A stretch of DNA of 64,000 nt, from NCBI GenBank assembly GCA_023634235.1, contig JAMKCF010000013.1, forward strand, positions 17,113,705 to 17,177,704, given 5' to 3'. Every line of letters starts with the position of its first letter. Within the stretch, counting starts at the first letter, position 1. Shown here piece by piece: positions 1-11,852 of the stretch. This DNA comes from Pisaster brevispinus. Taxonomy: Eukaryota > Echinodermata > Asteroidea > Forcipulatida > Asteriidae. The notes beneath the pieces are model-generated. The model worked only from the letters and a program-made list of their open reading frames with translations. It did no database searches and was not told the origin of the DNA. A program made the translations under genes and the position numbers.

Positions 1-3000
1 AAGGAAACCAATATTATCACACACTTTAACTGGTGCCTATGTTAGAAGGCACAAAAGACTTGCACAGTCTAAGGCAATGTATTGATTGGGAACGTTTACG
101 AAAGTCTTAGACCTAAAAGTTTTGATTGTCTTTGAGATATAATTATTACTCTTACTGTCTTCTAATGTGGTAGCTTCAATAAGCTCACTGTATGGACCAT
201 CACCCGCGTTAGTCCGTAGCCTCACTCGTAGGGAATACCGTGTGTTAGGTACCAGACCATCAAAGACTTGATAATTGTGCTGACCCTCTATCACAATAGA
301 CGGGTTACCAGGATTCACAAGGTCAGTCAAGTTGTAGGTAAAACCGAGAATGTGACTAGACCTTCCGGCAACAGAGCACTCTGGATATCCACAAGAAAAC
401 GAAAGTTCTTTGCGAAGGACAATAACTACTGCCACTCGATCCGGTGCTACTGTTGGAACTATTTAAAGAAAACAAACAGTTACCCAAACAAATAATTCTG
501 GACATACTGGACATTTTTTCAATAATTTTTACAAATCAATGTTCCAAAGCTAGTTGGGGAGAGATGAATTATGAAGTTTATACTGTCTGCTCAGACTGCC
601 TGAATTTTCACCATAATCCCCATGAATGCCTCAGGGGAAAAAAGTACGATGTTTTAAATTAAAATTGGCCTGTTATTATATCATTAATGCCCCCCCCTCC
701 ATGAGATCGAAAAAATCCACAAATGAATGGTTTGCTACATTAAATAATCACCTCCAAGTTATGTCTTTACCCCCGCTTGCCCCCCCCCCCAAAAAAAAGG
801 GGGGGAAATGTCTGATTATGCCACTGAGGACCAATGATGTACCCTTACTAGAGAGGCCGTTCAGAAATTTCATATTAATTTGAAGAAAATATAACAATGA
901 CAGAATACAATTCATTTCCTAACCAATTATTACAAAACTTGCCTCTCTCTGCAGTGTCATTTACATTCCTTCCAGACATTCCGAAGCCTGCACCTTCTGT
1001 ATACGCCTCCACGTATACGAAGTATGTAGAGTATGGAAGAAGATCCATGATTGTATAGGATAATTGGGTAGCGTTACCAGCCACGATGCGGACAGCATCT
1101 ACAGCTTCACACGCATACTTATTTACAAGCTCGTAGCTGACTCGATAGTATTCGATGGGGCACCAACTATGCGGCTCCTCCCATGTTAGGTCGAGTTCAG
1201 AAGAATTTTCCTCAACAGAGCTCGCAACAACATTCGGGACAGACTGGGGCACTGTGGGAGGTGAAATACAAAACAAAAAATGGTCAATGGCAACAAACTC
1301 TGAGGAATCTTCACTATTGGATTCCTACCTTGATTGAACTAAACAAAGGTTTGGGGTTTTTTTGTGGGTTTTTTTTTTATGAGAAATCACCTAACATCAC
1401 AAGGCTGGACGGCCACTTCAAAGTGAGGGCTACACTTAACTGACTTGGGCTGTCGGCCAAAATCAACTGCCACCAGGAGCACATTGCCACCTACTCCTGG
1501 GGCTGAGATAGGGTTCCCTACATCCTTAAGTAGGCATGGGTATCATCCACTAGGAGCCTGGCTGGTAGAGCAGAGTGCACTACCCTCCCAACTTTTTATG
1601 AAGCACTTATGAAGCACAACTCCTGCCTGTCCCAGGACAGAAGTTACTCGTTTTGACCCAGAGTCGAGTCAACAACAAAAAATCATTGACCGAAATCCTA
1701 GTCAGTGCAACACAAAAATCATGTCATGCTGACCTGAAAAATTCATTTGGTTTGTCACAACAAAATCCATGTAAATTCTGAGGTGGATTGAAGCTGTAAA
1801 CCTACCTTCTTTATCTGTCGTAACTTCTACATTCTCGCTCCTACCTCCTTCCCCACGATCATTGTACAGAGTCATCTGTATACCGTACGTTGAACATGGC
1901 GTTAGATTATCCAACATCGTCATTGTAACATCAATATTGTAAATATAGTTTGAAGTCTGCTTCCCTGTCTTATTATTAGTCACAATGTATGTGTAGGCTG
2001 TAAAGCCTCCATGCAGATCTTCGCATGGGATGCGTTCCCACCTGAAGATAAATGATCTAGCTGCCACATCAGTAACTTGAACAGGTGGAAGGACAGTTGC
2101 AACTGTAAGACAAATGTAAAGAAAGTTAATCATTATTGTTTGTGGATAAGGACCTACTATGAGTTAGATTGCACTCCTTACTAGAGGTGATTGTTGATCT
2201 GTATTTAGTGTATTGACCATGTAACGTGTGCCATCACATTTACAAAAGAGCCACATAGCCTGGACTCCCTGCAGGCACAACTTGTACTCAGCCCAATGGA
2301 AGAAAACATAAAATCTTATATTTTACAGCTGCACTGTCTGATTGTTATAAATTGTTGGTGTAAGAAAGGGGGCACATCTCAAACCTTTCTTGGGGATTTA
2401 TTTTTTAACTCTTGAATTTATGACCAGCGTTCTATCTCATTTGCCAGGAAATGACCTGGTATTTAGAGGCCACTCTTTTTGTAAACGCGGGTTACATGGT
2501 CTGTACAAATGACAACATTAATGTGAAAAAAACTCAAATGTTTAAGGGCCTTATATAGCTAAGCAATTTAACAAATCAACTGGTAGGAAAAACAGCTGCA
2601 CTGCGTGCAAAAGGGACACCTCAAACACTCCGCACTCATGCTAAAAAAAAGAAGCTCAGTACTTAGATCTCAGACAATGTGTCAAAATGTACGCGCACGT
2701 ACATCCAGCTTTGCGTCTACTCGCATTTGTGCAGAGTTTAAAAAAAAATTCATGTCTTAACGCCTAACATCACAAGGCCGGGCGGCCACTTCAATGTGAG
2801 GGCTACACTTAACTGACTTGGGCTGTTGACCCAAATCTACTGTCACCACAGGGCCACATTGCCACCTATACTCCTGGGACTGAAACAGGGTTACCCCTTT
2901 ACAGTACGTAAGGATGGGTATCATCCACTAGGAGCATGGCTGGTGATCAAGACCGCTCGGCTATGAGACCCCACTATTAAAATGTGATTGTTTCTCCTTC

Positions 3001-6000
3001 TTGGAGACTGCTTGGATCATGGGTCTAATGTCTGAGTTAACGGGCCATCATTTTTGTTTAAATGGTCAAAAGACTTACATGTGGGGATGGTTGTCCATGT
3101 GCTGGATGAAGAATCAGCTGAATTTCCTAGTTCATTAGAGGAGATGACTGACACATTGTAGGTTGCAAACGGAATCAAGTCATCGAGTGTCGTGCTTGTA
3201 GAGTCATCAAAGATACCCTTGACATTAGTGGTTGGTGACACTACATCAGTATCACATGCCTCCAGTCTCAATAGTGTGTAGTGGACATAGTACGTGCCGA
3301 TGTGACAGCGTTTTGCTGTGCCTTCTGGCGGAGACCATTGAGCATAAAGTCCGACCCCATCTCCAGAATTTTCAAGCCTGAATAGTATTACTCTGGGTGG
3401 CACTGTAGTAATGGGTCAGGTTACAAAATGTTATGTACCAACATAAACAGGAAAAAAGATCGCACTTTTACACTCTAAAGGTCAAGAAAACTGGATGTCA
3501 TGTTGCTACTCAATAAACCAGGTGCCATAGATTGTGTTCAAACTTTGTGCATTCAATCATTGGGGACATCAGTTAACATGTGTGCAATTTTATTTCCTTC
3601 ATGCATTACACCCAAATACATGTTTATGGTTCCCAAAAGTTCACAGAAGTTAGAATATTCGTGAGACTTAATTGCAGTCTGTAACGGATGCCCACAACCT
3701 GACAACAACCTCTCCTTTATATGTGAATTCTGTTTCATCTCATGTACATTTGTGTTTGTGCGGTTGGCAGCAAAATGTCCATAGAGCTCAAAAGCACGTT
3801 TTGGGGCACCAAATGGAAAAACTCAGTGATCCTCCTATAATTATTTCCATATACGATTGTTACGACAGTCCAATGTCGCAGCAGTAAATACATGGGATAA
3901 GAATGACAGTGACGCGTGTTCCACCAATCAATTGACAAGGATCTAAGCACAAGTTATTTAATAATTGGTAGTCAGTAATCTTATGAGGTAAAATGTTTGA
4001 GTGCTGGAGCAAAGAAGAAATCATTATTGACAAAACAAATCACAATAGTGCTCACAAAAAGATGAACAAAAAAGAAGAGAAAAAAAAAGAGAAAAATGCG
4101 TGTTTGTGTAATCAACTGTAGTGAAGGATCACAATCGGGATCGCTACCGTGGCCACAAAATGCCATAAGAGGATGGTGGCCCCCTGCAACATCCCCCTTC
4201 CAAAATAAAATCAAGAAAAAGCCCCCCCCCCCCCTCACCTTAAAAGCAATGTCCCCCACCGAAAAAGTCTTGGCTATGCCACTGTCTGCTAATCACCGTT
4301 TTTATTGATGCTTTCTGTCCCTTACCTGTTCTGGGCGTGGAGCCATTGATCACCTCACTAGGAGGACTGTACCCAGTGCCTGTTTTTAAATACAACTGAA
4401 CATCGTATGCAGTGCATGACAAGAGATTAGTGATGTTGAAGATACCAGGAGGATCTGCCGTCTCAATAGGAAATGGAAATCCAAATGTCTCGGAGGATTC
4501 TTTGAAGTTCATGAGAATACTGGGTGTCTTTTGGCATCCCCAGGTTGAAGGAGGGGGCAACTAGGGTAAAGATCTCAAACATCTTAGTTTGTTTAAAAGG
4601 AGAATAAACCTTTGGTAATTACTCAAAAAAATATTTAACATGAAAACTTACTTGGTAAAGAGCACTGGAGAGCTGTTAATATTATAAAACATTGTTAGAA
4701 ACAGCCCCTTGAAGTAATGTAGATTTAGAGAAAGAAAGAGAAAATTTTTCACCCTAAAAAATTGAACGCCTTCAGGCATGAGGCATCTGAAAGCACACAA
4801 ATCTCTGCAGCAAGGATGGTTTTTCTTAGTGGAAATTACACGGGCACTAAAAGTTGACATATTAGTTCTGTATTTTGGTTTGGGAATAAATGCTTCCATC
4901 AAATGAACAAAAATTGTGCACACAAGTAGTTTCCACTTATGTTCAAGAACTTTTGTTTATTTTACTGGTACTTTGTTTGTACTATATTTAGTACTTTAGC
5001 ATTAATCTTTAATACTTTAGTACTTGAGCACGATTTAATACTTTTAAAGGGCCATTTCGAATATTCAATATTACTAAATTCAACAATCTTTTTTACAAAT
5101 TTTTGATGGGTAGGTCAAAAGAAATAGCTGGAAATCAAAACTCAGTTTTTAATTAAAATATAAGAAAAAGAAAATAAGGGAAAACATTGAAATACCCAGA
5201 GATCTCTTTCAGTTACCCTGTCATCTCTGTGCAGTTCCAGTGACATGGGAAAGGGGTGGGAATGGTGTGAATTTCATCTTCTGATTCAACTACAAAGCTG
5301 CCAGCTGGAGCTAGGAAAACGCTTTAAAACTTCTGAGCTGGGAGAACATTGACCTAAAACATTTGCTTTATTTGAGGCATTACTTTGTTCTTCAGTGTAT
5401 AGGGTGTATTAAACAGTTTCTCAATATTTTGAGGTGGGTGAGAGTATAAAAACAATTTTGAAAAACATTTTTAAACATTGATTCTTCTCAATGGATCCTT
5501 AGTACTATTTGGTAAATTAGTGCCTTTCTGTTACTTTAGTACTAAAATGTACTTTAGGCACAAGAGAGAGATTGGGTCCTTACCCTCCACACCAGCTGCA
5601 GTTCAGTTGGGCCAATGGCAGTCAACGAGACAACTGTAGGTGGCGATGTTGGCACTAAAGACAAAAGAAGAGACAATTAAATACAAATCCAAGGGTTGGT
5701 TTTATCGCACCAAAAAACTATTGGAACAAAAAACACCAAGCAGGATAGTAAACCAGTTTCATGTTTTCGGGGCCAAGTCATCATTTTCTCTGTCAATTTT
5801 TTTTTTCCTGCTGTGCCCAAATTTTCCTGGTGGGGGAGGGGGGGCAGTTGGCTCCCCTGCCCCCTGGGTTGTATGCTTATGTCACCTGCTATCGCCAAAA
5901 TACATTGAGGTCTGATAAGAAGTTGCAATGCTTTGGACATTGCTAGCACCAGTCTTTTACCTGTTAGTTTGCTTTACAAAATATACATTTAAAAAAACAA

Positions 6001-7694
6001 TAATTTAGCTTTCTCACATCCTGCACATCTTGTTGTGATCGTTGTTTTGTTACTTGGCATCCCCCTCCCTCCTTCCCCCTCACGCACTACGACCACAGCA
6101 AAGTCATACTCTTGCTCAGTGCGAAGACCTGTGACTCTTGCCATTGTTGTTTGGTTCGAATCCACCCCGAGTTTGTAGTCATATGAAGTATCACCCTCTA
6201 CATCGCTCGTGTTGCGATAGACGACTTCGTAGCGTACAATCGGCCCATCGCCTCCACCGTCTGTTTCCCATGAAAGCCAATTGACAGTCAGCTCAGTGCT
6301 TATGATGTAGTCCAAGAAAATTGTAGGCGGTGATTGCAAGAACGGTAGAACTGTATTAATATTTAACAAATATAAATTTTAACTAGTAATTCATAAAAGA
6401 AGAAAAAAAATCAAAGAGTGAAATACAAAGTTTAGACTGCATCAATCTGTAAAAGACTCACTTGAGCCATATTATGTATACAACAAATTTTGAAGAAATA
6501 GTTGAGAGTGTACTTTTACCAAAACCAACTATTGTTCTTTGAAATTTCCATAATTCCAGCATTTCATAACAATGTCAATTACCCATAGTGGCCTGCTGCA
6601 ACCCAATTTTTCATACCACTGTGGATTCATATCAAAGTCATCCATAATCATTCCCAGAAATACAAAATGGATCCAAGAAAAAATCTACATGTGTAGTAAC
6701 TTTTACAATTTTTATTTTATTTTTTGTTTTACTAAAGTAGTAACACTTTTTATTCAATCGTTTACCATAGACATCAACAGTGATGGTCTGATGATCAAGC
6801 ACTGTGGTCCCATCGGAGTCTATTTGAGAACAGGTGAACTCTGTACCGCGATCAACGACAGTTACAATGAATGTTGTCACCCTCCTGTTTGTGGCCACAA
6901 CAGTCGTCTCCGAGGCCGTGACCTCTAACCCATCTGACCCTGTTAAGGTCAGAGCATTCGGACCAGGAACTGAAGGCGTATCCATTGCCTCACAGAGTAG
7001 AGGCACTGGTTGTCCTGCATTTGGTTTTGTTGTTTGAGATAGCGAAGTGATTGCTCCTGGTAATGAGACATAACATATGCTAGAACTTGGCCGATTATGA
7101 TTTAGTGATTGAGGGGAGGCATGCATTAAAACTCTTGCATTACAGTATAGTATATTTTATGAAATAGTATGAAATAAAATAATGCGTTTTGAAAGGCCAG
7201 AATCTAATAAAAATGCTTCCAACTTTATTAAAATATACATGGCCTTGGGTTCAACACTCATTACGTAAAGTCTTTTCAGGCTTAATATATTCACAAACTA
7301 CTTTTCCTCCAACTCCATGCTGAGTGTAATTAAGGTTTATTGCAACTTGAGAGGGAAAAGCAACAGACCTTCACAACATTCAATTTTATGTGTACCATGC
7401 AGTGCATAATAATTACACCCGTTTACTCTTGCTGCATAAAGCCATTAGTAGAGTCGCATACCTTACATTATAGTGCAAACCCTTTCGCACTTACTAAATC
7501 ATAAATGAACGCCCAACCCAACGTGATGAGGATCAAGACCATGTAGGCCTACCACAACTTGACTAAACAATGATACAAATCTGGACAACTGAAATGTCAT
7601 GATGAGGAAATGGAGGCAACTATAGATGTTGTCACTTACCATAATCTCCTTGATATAACAAGCAGAAAAAAATGAACGAGTAAATGGTCGTCAT
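1..7694 (-). CDS. Partial gene: signal peptide, Ig-like domain and at least six fibronectin type III domains (cell-surface receptor or adhesion protein)
   Basis: Nine coding exons on the minus strand join in phase: 7694-7640, 7056-6766, 6350-6018, 5654-5584, 4560-4326, 3402-3079, 2102-1806, 1251-943 and 458-156. They give about 739 residues and the gene continues past the left edge. The start is the ATG at 7694, followed by a short hydrophobic signal peptide (MTTIYSFIFFCLL). Next come one Ig-like domain with paired Cys (LLCEA and FTCSQ) and six FN3 domains recognisable by the Trp, the L-x-P-x-T-x-Y pattern and the closing G/S-rich strand. Nearly all introns are phase 1, as expected for extracellular modules. 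No transmembrane or cytoplasmic part lies in the window, so receptor, phosphatase-receptor and secreted forms cannot be told apart. The joins come from splice signals and phase, not from transcripts. Confidence 0.85.
156..458 (-). CDS. Fibronectin III domain 6 exon
   Basis: A 101-codon phase 1-1 exon between acceptor TTCTTTAAATAG and donor GTAAGA. It encodes VPTVAPDRVAVVIV at the start and later LVPNTRYSLRVRLRTNAG, a standard FN3 ending. The next exon lies beyond the left edge. Confidence 0.8.
943..1251 (-). CDS. Fibronectin III domain 5 exon, GC donor
   Basis: A 103-codon phase 1-1 exon. The acceptor CCTCCCACAG is strong. The only donor giving phase 1 is AGAG followed by GCAAGT, a GC-AG intron. 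The FN3 features are LDLTWEEP, YYRVSYELV and LLPYSTYFVYVEAYTEG. Confidence 0.8.
1383..1562. repeat. Dispersed repeat R1, copy 1
   Basis: About 180 bp beginning CACCTAACATCACAAGG and running to ATCATCCACTAGGAGCCTGG. It matches the block at 2762-2945 at roughly 85 percent by eye. It lies in an intron of the Ig/FN3 gene. Confidence 0.7.
1806..2102 (-). CDS. Fibronectin III domain 4 exon
   Basis: A 99-codon phase 1-1 exon following TGTCTTACAG and ending at GTAGGT. The FN3 features are FIFRWERIP, AYTYIVTNN and LTPCSTYGIQMTLYNDRG. Confidence 0.83.
2762..2945. repeat. Dispersed repeat R1, copy 2
   Basis: The second copy of the repeat seen at 1383-1562, in the same orientation and in the neighbouring intron. 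No terminal inverted repeats or clear coding capacity were seen. Its class is unknown. Confidence 0.7.
3079..3402 (-). CDS. Fibronectin III domain 3 exon
   Basis: A 108-codon phase 1-1 exon between a TACAG acceptor and a GTAAGT donor. The FN3 features are LYAQWSPP, TYYVHYTLL and LIPFATYNVSVISSNELG. Confidence 0.83.
4326..4560 (-). CDS. Fibronectin III domain 2, second-half exon
   Basis: The exon starts directly after an in-frame TAG, which is itself the acceptor, so it must start in phase 0. It ends in phase 1 at GTAAGG. It encodes LLSCTAYDVQLYLKTGTG and SPPSEVINGSTPRT, the typical second half of an FN3 domain. Confidence 0.78.
5584..5654 (-). CDS. Fibronectin III domain 2, first-half exon
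   Basis: A 71-base exon with a phase-1 acceptor (CTTTAG) and a phase-0 donor (GTAAGG). It encodes VPTSPPTVVSLTAIG followed by PTELQLVWR, the first strands of an FN3 domain with the core Trp. It pairs with the next exon across a phase-0 intron, the only domain in this gene seen split by an intron. Confidence 0.78.
6018..6350 (-). CDS. Fibronectin III domain 1 exon
   Basis: A 111-codon phase 1-1 exon. It begins VLPFLQSPPTIF and carries the FN3 signatures LTVNWLSW, VRYEVVYRN and LRTEQEYDFAVVVV. The donor used is GTGAGA. A nearby GTGCAG in the same phase would shorten the exon by three codons. Confidence 0.82.
6766..7056 (-). CDS. Ig-like domain exon
   Basis: This 97-codon phase 1-1 exon follows a pyrimidine-rich acceptor ending in CCAG and ends at GTAAAC. 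The two Ig cysteines are in PLLCEA and EFTCSQ, about 50 residues apart, with a hydrophobic strand FIVTVVD before the second. The usual Trp of the C strand is not evident, so the domain is divergent. Confidence 0.8.
7640..7694 (-). CDS. First coding exon, signal peptide
   Basis: The ATG at 7694 opens 18 codons with a hydrophobic core (IYSFIFFCLL) followed by YQGDY. The exon ends at a GTAAGT donor in phase 1, which matches the phase-1 acceptor of the Ig exon. This is the most upstream in-frame ATG in the exon. The 5' UTR and promoter upstream were not resolved. Confidence 0.8.
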
Positions 7695-8540
7695 AACAAT
7701 TCACGACGGACGGGGAGTCGCTAAAAACCTCCGGTGTCCATAAATACGAACTCAGTAATGTATGGATATATTTCAAAGCAAACTAACAACTACTTTTTAA
7801 CTGGCTACAGTAGCCTACTCCTAGCTCTATAGTGCACATATCCACCTGCTGTCTCTACGCATGAACGAACACGCCTAATAAAACTGGTCTAGGGGCTGCA
7901 TAATGTACATAATGAGAGCGAGCGCCATTATACTCATTTATTGCAACCGGGATTTCTTGCAACACGGACATGATGAAGAGAGTCATTTCAAGGACGTTCT
8001 CCACAACTGACTTTTAACCGCAGTGTCTGCAATAATATAATATAATTGATCGCAGGCGCGGAATCAGGAGAGAGTACAGCGGGCGCCACATATTTTCGAG
8101 GACTGACAAAAAAAGACCGTTTTTTTTAAATCAAAAACAAACAAACAACACCACCAGCAACAATTCCTAACTTCAAAATGGGTAATAATGTGTAGAACGC
8201 TTCTCTGGAATGTCCTAGATTCAGGCCGTGTACTTTATCAGCGACCTTTATAAAGGCAAGGCACCTTTTTTCACATCAATTTTGTGCCAAGGCATATCGA
8301 GTCCGACATTTCACGAGTGCGGCACTCTGACTATTGCTTGGGTAAACAAATTCAATTCCCTGAAGTTAAAAGTGAATCAAGTCGCCATTAAAAGTTGTTT
8401 GATGAGTGCCCAAAATTTAAAGCAACTGTAGTAATGTCCAGAGATAGTGATCTTTGAGAGTGGAAGAAACTTTACGACTGCAAGACTGTAATCCAATAAG
8501 ATGGAATTAACTTTATACCTTTTAAAACTTTTGCTAACTG
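7695..8540. other. Upstream region of the Ig/FN3 gene
   Basis: This stretch should contain the 5' UTR and promoter of the minus-strand Ig/FN3 gene. No clear TATA box or Inr could be fixed. No convincing coding exon was seen on either strand. Confidence 0.3.
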
Positions 8541-8695
8541 CCCAATTTCATATAGAGCTGCTTAGGCACAAAAATGCAGCTTATAACAATCACAACATCG
8601 CTACTATGGTTAGCAGCCAAAATACCATGTCACATGGGCTACAGTAAGTAAGTACATGAGTATCTCGCTTAGTTTTGCTAAGCAGGTTTCTTTTT
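8541..8695. mobile_element. MITE family M1 copy (degenerate)
   Basis: It begins CCCAATTTCATATAGAGCTG and keeps the family core (AGCCAAAATACCATGTCACATG) in abbreviated form, ending near TTTTGCTAAGCAGG. The right terminal repeat has decayed. Confidence 0.6.
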
Positions 8696-8699
8696 AAGT

Positions 8700-8803
8700 A
8701 AAAGTTAATTTAGTCCGAACCCCACACTCTGTTCCTTGCTCGATGCTCAGACATCAGAACTAGAGTTCGGTGCTCTAGACCACTCGGCCACGACTGAGTC
8801 ATC
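8700..8803 (-). mobile_element. tRNA-derived SINE fragment (Ser/Leu-like head)
   Basis: Read on the minus strand, it has GTGGCCGAGTGGTCTAGAGC (A-box like) and, about 50 bases later, GGGGTTCGGAC (B-box like). It does not fold into a complete tRNA with an acceptor stem, so it is scored as a SINE remnant rather than a tRNA gene. Confidence 0.5.
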
Positions 8804-8975
8804 ATGTATACTTCAGTCAGTCCGCAGCGCCCGCGTTAATGAGGTCAAATCCCGAATTTTCTTTGCACGGAGAAAACCGCAGCGAGCGCGCGAGATTTGC
8901 ACGAGGAACAACGGGAGTTCGAGAGGTGTCTGTTTATTGCATCGTGACGTTTTGCCCGAGTAGTTGGTGTCCAAG

Positions 8976-10328
8976 ATGGCGTGGTGAGTGTTTGAAGTGT
9001 GAATTTTACTTTCGAATGATGTATTTTTTTGCTATTTCCGATGTAGTTTAGCTTACTTTATTCACTGTCAAACAAAATTTAATATCTATAGGTAAATTTG
9101 AGGGGGTATTTTACTTGTTGCGCCCTGACTGGACTACACAAAATTGTTAAGAAAAACTGACGATGCAGAAAGATCAATGTGTAAGCTATCGTTTGGTATG
9201 CTTTTTACGTTGTGGGAGCCACTGTGCATAGCCTTTTCTGGGCGAATATTATCCGCGTGATTTCGCTTTTTTACGATTTTTGGCGCACGTGTTTACGACG
9301 TCGCCGTGTTGTGTGTGCGTGTACCACCACGTAAAAGTACGGTGGGGCAAATTTAACGTTGGAAGAGATTAAACATGCACAAGAAATGAATGGGTTTTTT
9401 ATGTTTTTTACTTTGTGCAAAATTGTATGTAAAGTGCCTTAAGCCAGGGCCGAAGTATATTAATAATACAAACATAGTAAACACTCAACATTATTTTGAA
9501 AAATCCATTCCACAATCGGCATTCTTAGATTAGAAATGTTGTGCTACTGCATGCTAGTGCTAGAGTAGAGTCATACATCATGTAATTGCATTGGATTGTT
9601 TTGTAAAGAAAGGTTTGGATTTTTGTATGACAATTTTATGTTTAAGGTTGACGAATGTTTATCGAAGAATTAATTAAAACAAATTTTATGCAAATGTTTA
9701 GCCTAAATGCTAACATAAACAATCGATTTTCATCTTTAATTCAATTCAGCGGTTTTGTATTTTTGTGAATATTACAGTTGCATGTTTTCCAGATAATGGT
9801 TTATACCCAAGTAATTGGTTCGGGCATTTCAGGGACCTTATGATGTTGGGCATACCATTCCTTTTATTGCTTGCAGGGTTAAACTTTTTTCTTTTTTTTC
9901 CCTTTTATTCTTGACTTTGACAGTTTAAAGACCTAAATATCTACCGGGACTGTAATAGACAAAAATGGAAAAAACAAGTAGTTTTAAATCAACATTTTGT
10001 GTTATTTTTCATATTGAAGGTTTCAACAGCCATCTCCATCCATCCTGGCCACCGACTCCCTCAATAGGCCCCAGCTCTACCAGTTTTACCAAGATCTAAG
10101 AAATACAACGTTGAGATTGTTGGTGATTCTCTCACAAAATACTTGCACCAAAATATCCCTGACTCAGAGATATTTAACTCCAATGTAACTTGTCTTCACG
10201 GTGTGACAACATTAGGGTTGCGAACTCACTTCCTGTATATTGTCCCCAATAACCATCATCCAGACTTGATATTAATCCATCTGGGAACTAATGATTTGGA
10301 GTTTGGTTTCATGGAAGTTAGTTTTTGA
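8976..10328 (+). pseudogene. Probable broken SGNH/GDSL-hydrolase-like gene (two exons, frameshift)
   Basis: A possible first exon has ATGGCGTG followed by a GTGAGT donor (8976-8983) in a good start context. It could join in phase to an exon at 10020, reading MAW then FQQPSPSILATDSLNRP. From 10068 a different frame is open to the stop at 10328 and shows VEIVGDSLTKYL and PDLILIHLGTND. These are the catalytic-Ser (GDS) block and the GxND block of SGNH hydrolases. The two frames disagree, so a frameshift is likely. The C-terminal Asp-x-x-His block was not found downstream. It may be a dead gene, a transposon-borne esterase domain or a gene with an unseen extra splice. Confidence 0.45.
9120..9145 (+). 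repeat. 26-bp direct repeat, copy 1
   Basis: The block GCGCCCTGACTGGACTACAC plus AAAATT is shared exactly with 11769-11794. In one frame it reads CALTGLHKI, as in the small ORF at 11721, then runs to a stop. Confidence 0.6.
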
Positions 10329-11720
10329 AATTTTTCTAGTTTAATTATTTCTACCTGTAAAAAATTCCCTCAGTCAAAGACTTTGATCAACACACCTTAA
10401 CCACGACAGCATGGTGAGAGCTTAGAGGATGCCTGTAAACTTTTTAATTTTACTTGTCTTGTTATTTTCAAACCTTCAAGAACAAGAAGTGCTGTGTTGT
10501 ATATACTTTTTTTGTTGAATTGTTAAGTTATGTGTGCTATGTAAAATGGAAAAAAAATCTGTTTACTGGCAAGTGATATGTTTTTCATAAATTTTTACAT
10601 TAAACAAGCATGATATGTTCTTCCAACTTTAATCTGATTTCAGGTTGTTTTGCCCTTGGAAAAATCAGGAAAATTGTGATAAAATAGCCTGTAAAGTTGA
10701 TCAAAGCCCATACACTACATCTATGTGTACAACGTACTTGCAGGTCAGCCCTTGCAGTCGATTGGCCCTACTTTTGTCCAAGGGCCAAATACCATGTCTG
10801 ATTTAAGCCAACATATACATTTACTTTTACGTTGATTTTTAGTTGTATGATGGTTGCCATAACATTGTACATGTACTTCCATATCATATGCCATATTAAA
10901 TGCCATGTTTTTAAGGTAACTTATTTTTTGTTCAATTCTAGAAAATCATTTATATTTTTTATATTCATATATTTTTTAATATTATAGGCCCCCTACATGT
11001 ATGTTTTATTTATGTTAACATGATTATAATAGCTACGTGTGTAATTGTTTTATTATTTTGTGTGCTATTTATTTATTTACTTGACTTAACTACCTGTAAA
11101 TGGGTTCACAGGTTGTTCAGTTTTTCACAAATATCCAGATGCCATAAGATTATAAACATTCTAGTTATACATACACTGTACATGTATTTGTTCTTTCATT
11201 TTTTAACTTTGTTGACAAATAAATCTGTGTTTTCACAAGTGAAATTTCAATCCTTGTTACTTGAAAATATTGTTTTTGGACTATGTGTGGATTATCTGTA
11301 TTGATTATTTATTGATCACCCCCTCCTTTCTAGTTTTTATTGTTGAGAAAAATATAATCTAGGTACAGTGTACAAGGGCTAGGCCAATGTGAAAATTATT
11401 TTCGGAAGAATAAAGATAAATGGATTTGTCTATGCCACTGCAGAAGTTTTGTTAAAACTCGTATTTATGCCACGAGCTGGTTCTATTTTTAAAATGAATT
11501 GTGAAATATAGAAACAAAATGTTATTATTGGTGTTATTACGGTTTGGGAATCAATATTTATGAGAAATTCGGGGTGAAAAACTACAACGTTCGTAGAAAG
11601 TAGCGATTTAGCCATAGATACTCTGATCCCCCACACGTGTATAGTGTTGTGATTATACATCCGGGACAGTTTTCACCGCGCGTCTCCACCAATCAGAATG
11701 CAGTAATCGCATGTGCAATC
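10329..11720. other. AT-rich intergenic stretch
   Basis: It holds only short chance ORFs with hydrophobic, low-complexity translations. No splice-supported exon, RNA gene or transposon end was recognised. Confidence 0.4.
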
Positions 11721-11852
11721 ATGGCGGCTTTTTACGTTACGATGTTTTGGACTATCGTCAGCATTTTTTGCGCCCTGACTGGACTACACAAAATTAGTCC
11801 AGAAATCAACTATTTTGTGGTAGAATATGGAATTCCCTATCTAGTAATATGA
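11721..11852 (+). CDS. Small hydrophobic ORF or first exon, 43 aa
   Basis: This ATG lies in the context AATCATGGCG, a good animal start, about 30 bp after a CCAAT-type box (CCACCAATCAG) in a short GC-richer stretch. The product begins MAAFYVTMFWTIVSIF and CALTGLHKISPEINYF, with one probable membrane segment at residues 4-22. It ends after 43 codons at TGA. Weak donor-like sites (GTAGAA, GTAATA) near the end would allow it to be a first exon. The family was not recognised. Confidence 0.3.
   Translation: MAAFYVTMFWTIVSIFCALTGLHKISPEINYFVVEYGIPYLVI
11769..11794 (+). repeat. 26-bp direct repeat, copy 2
   Basis: Exact match to 9120-9145. It lies inside the 43-aa ORF. Confidence 0.6.
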
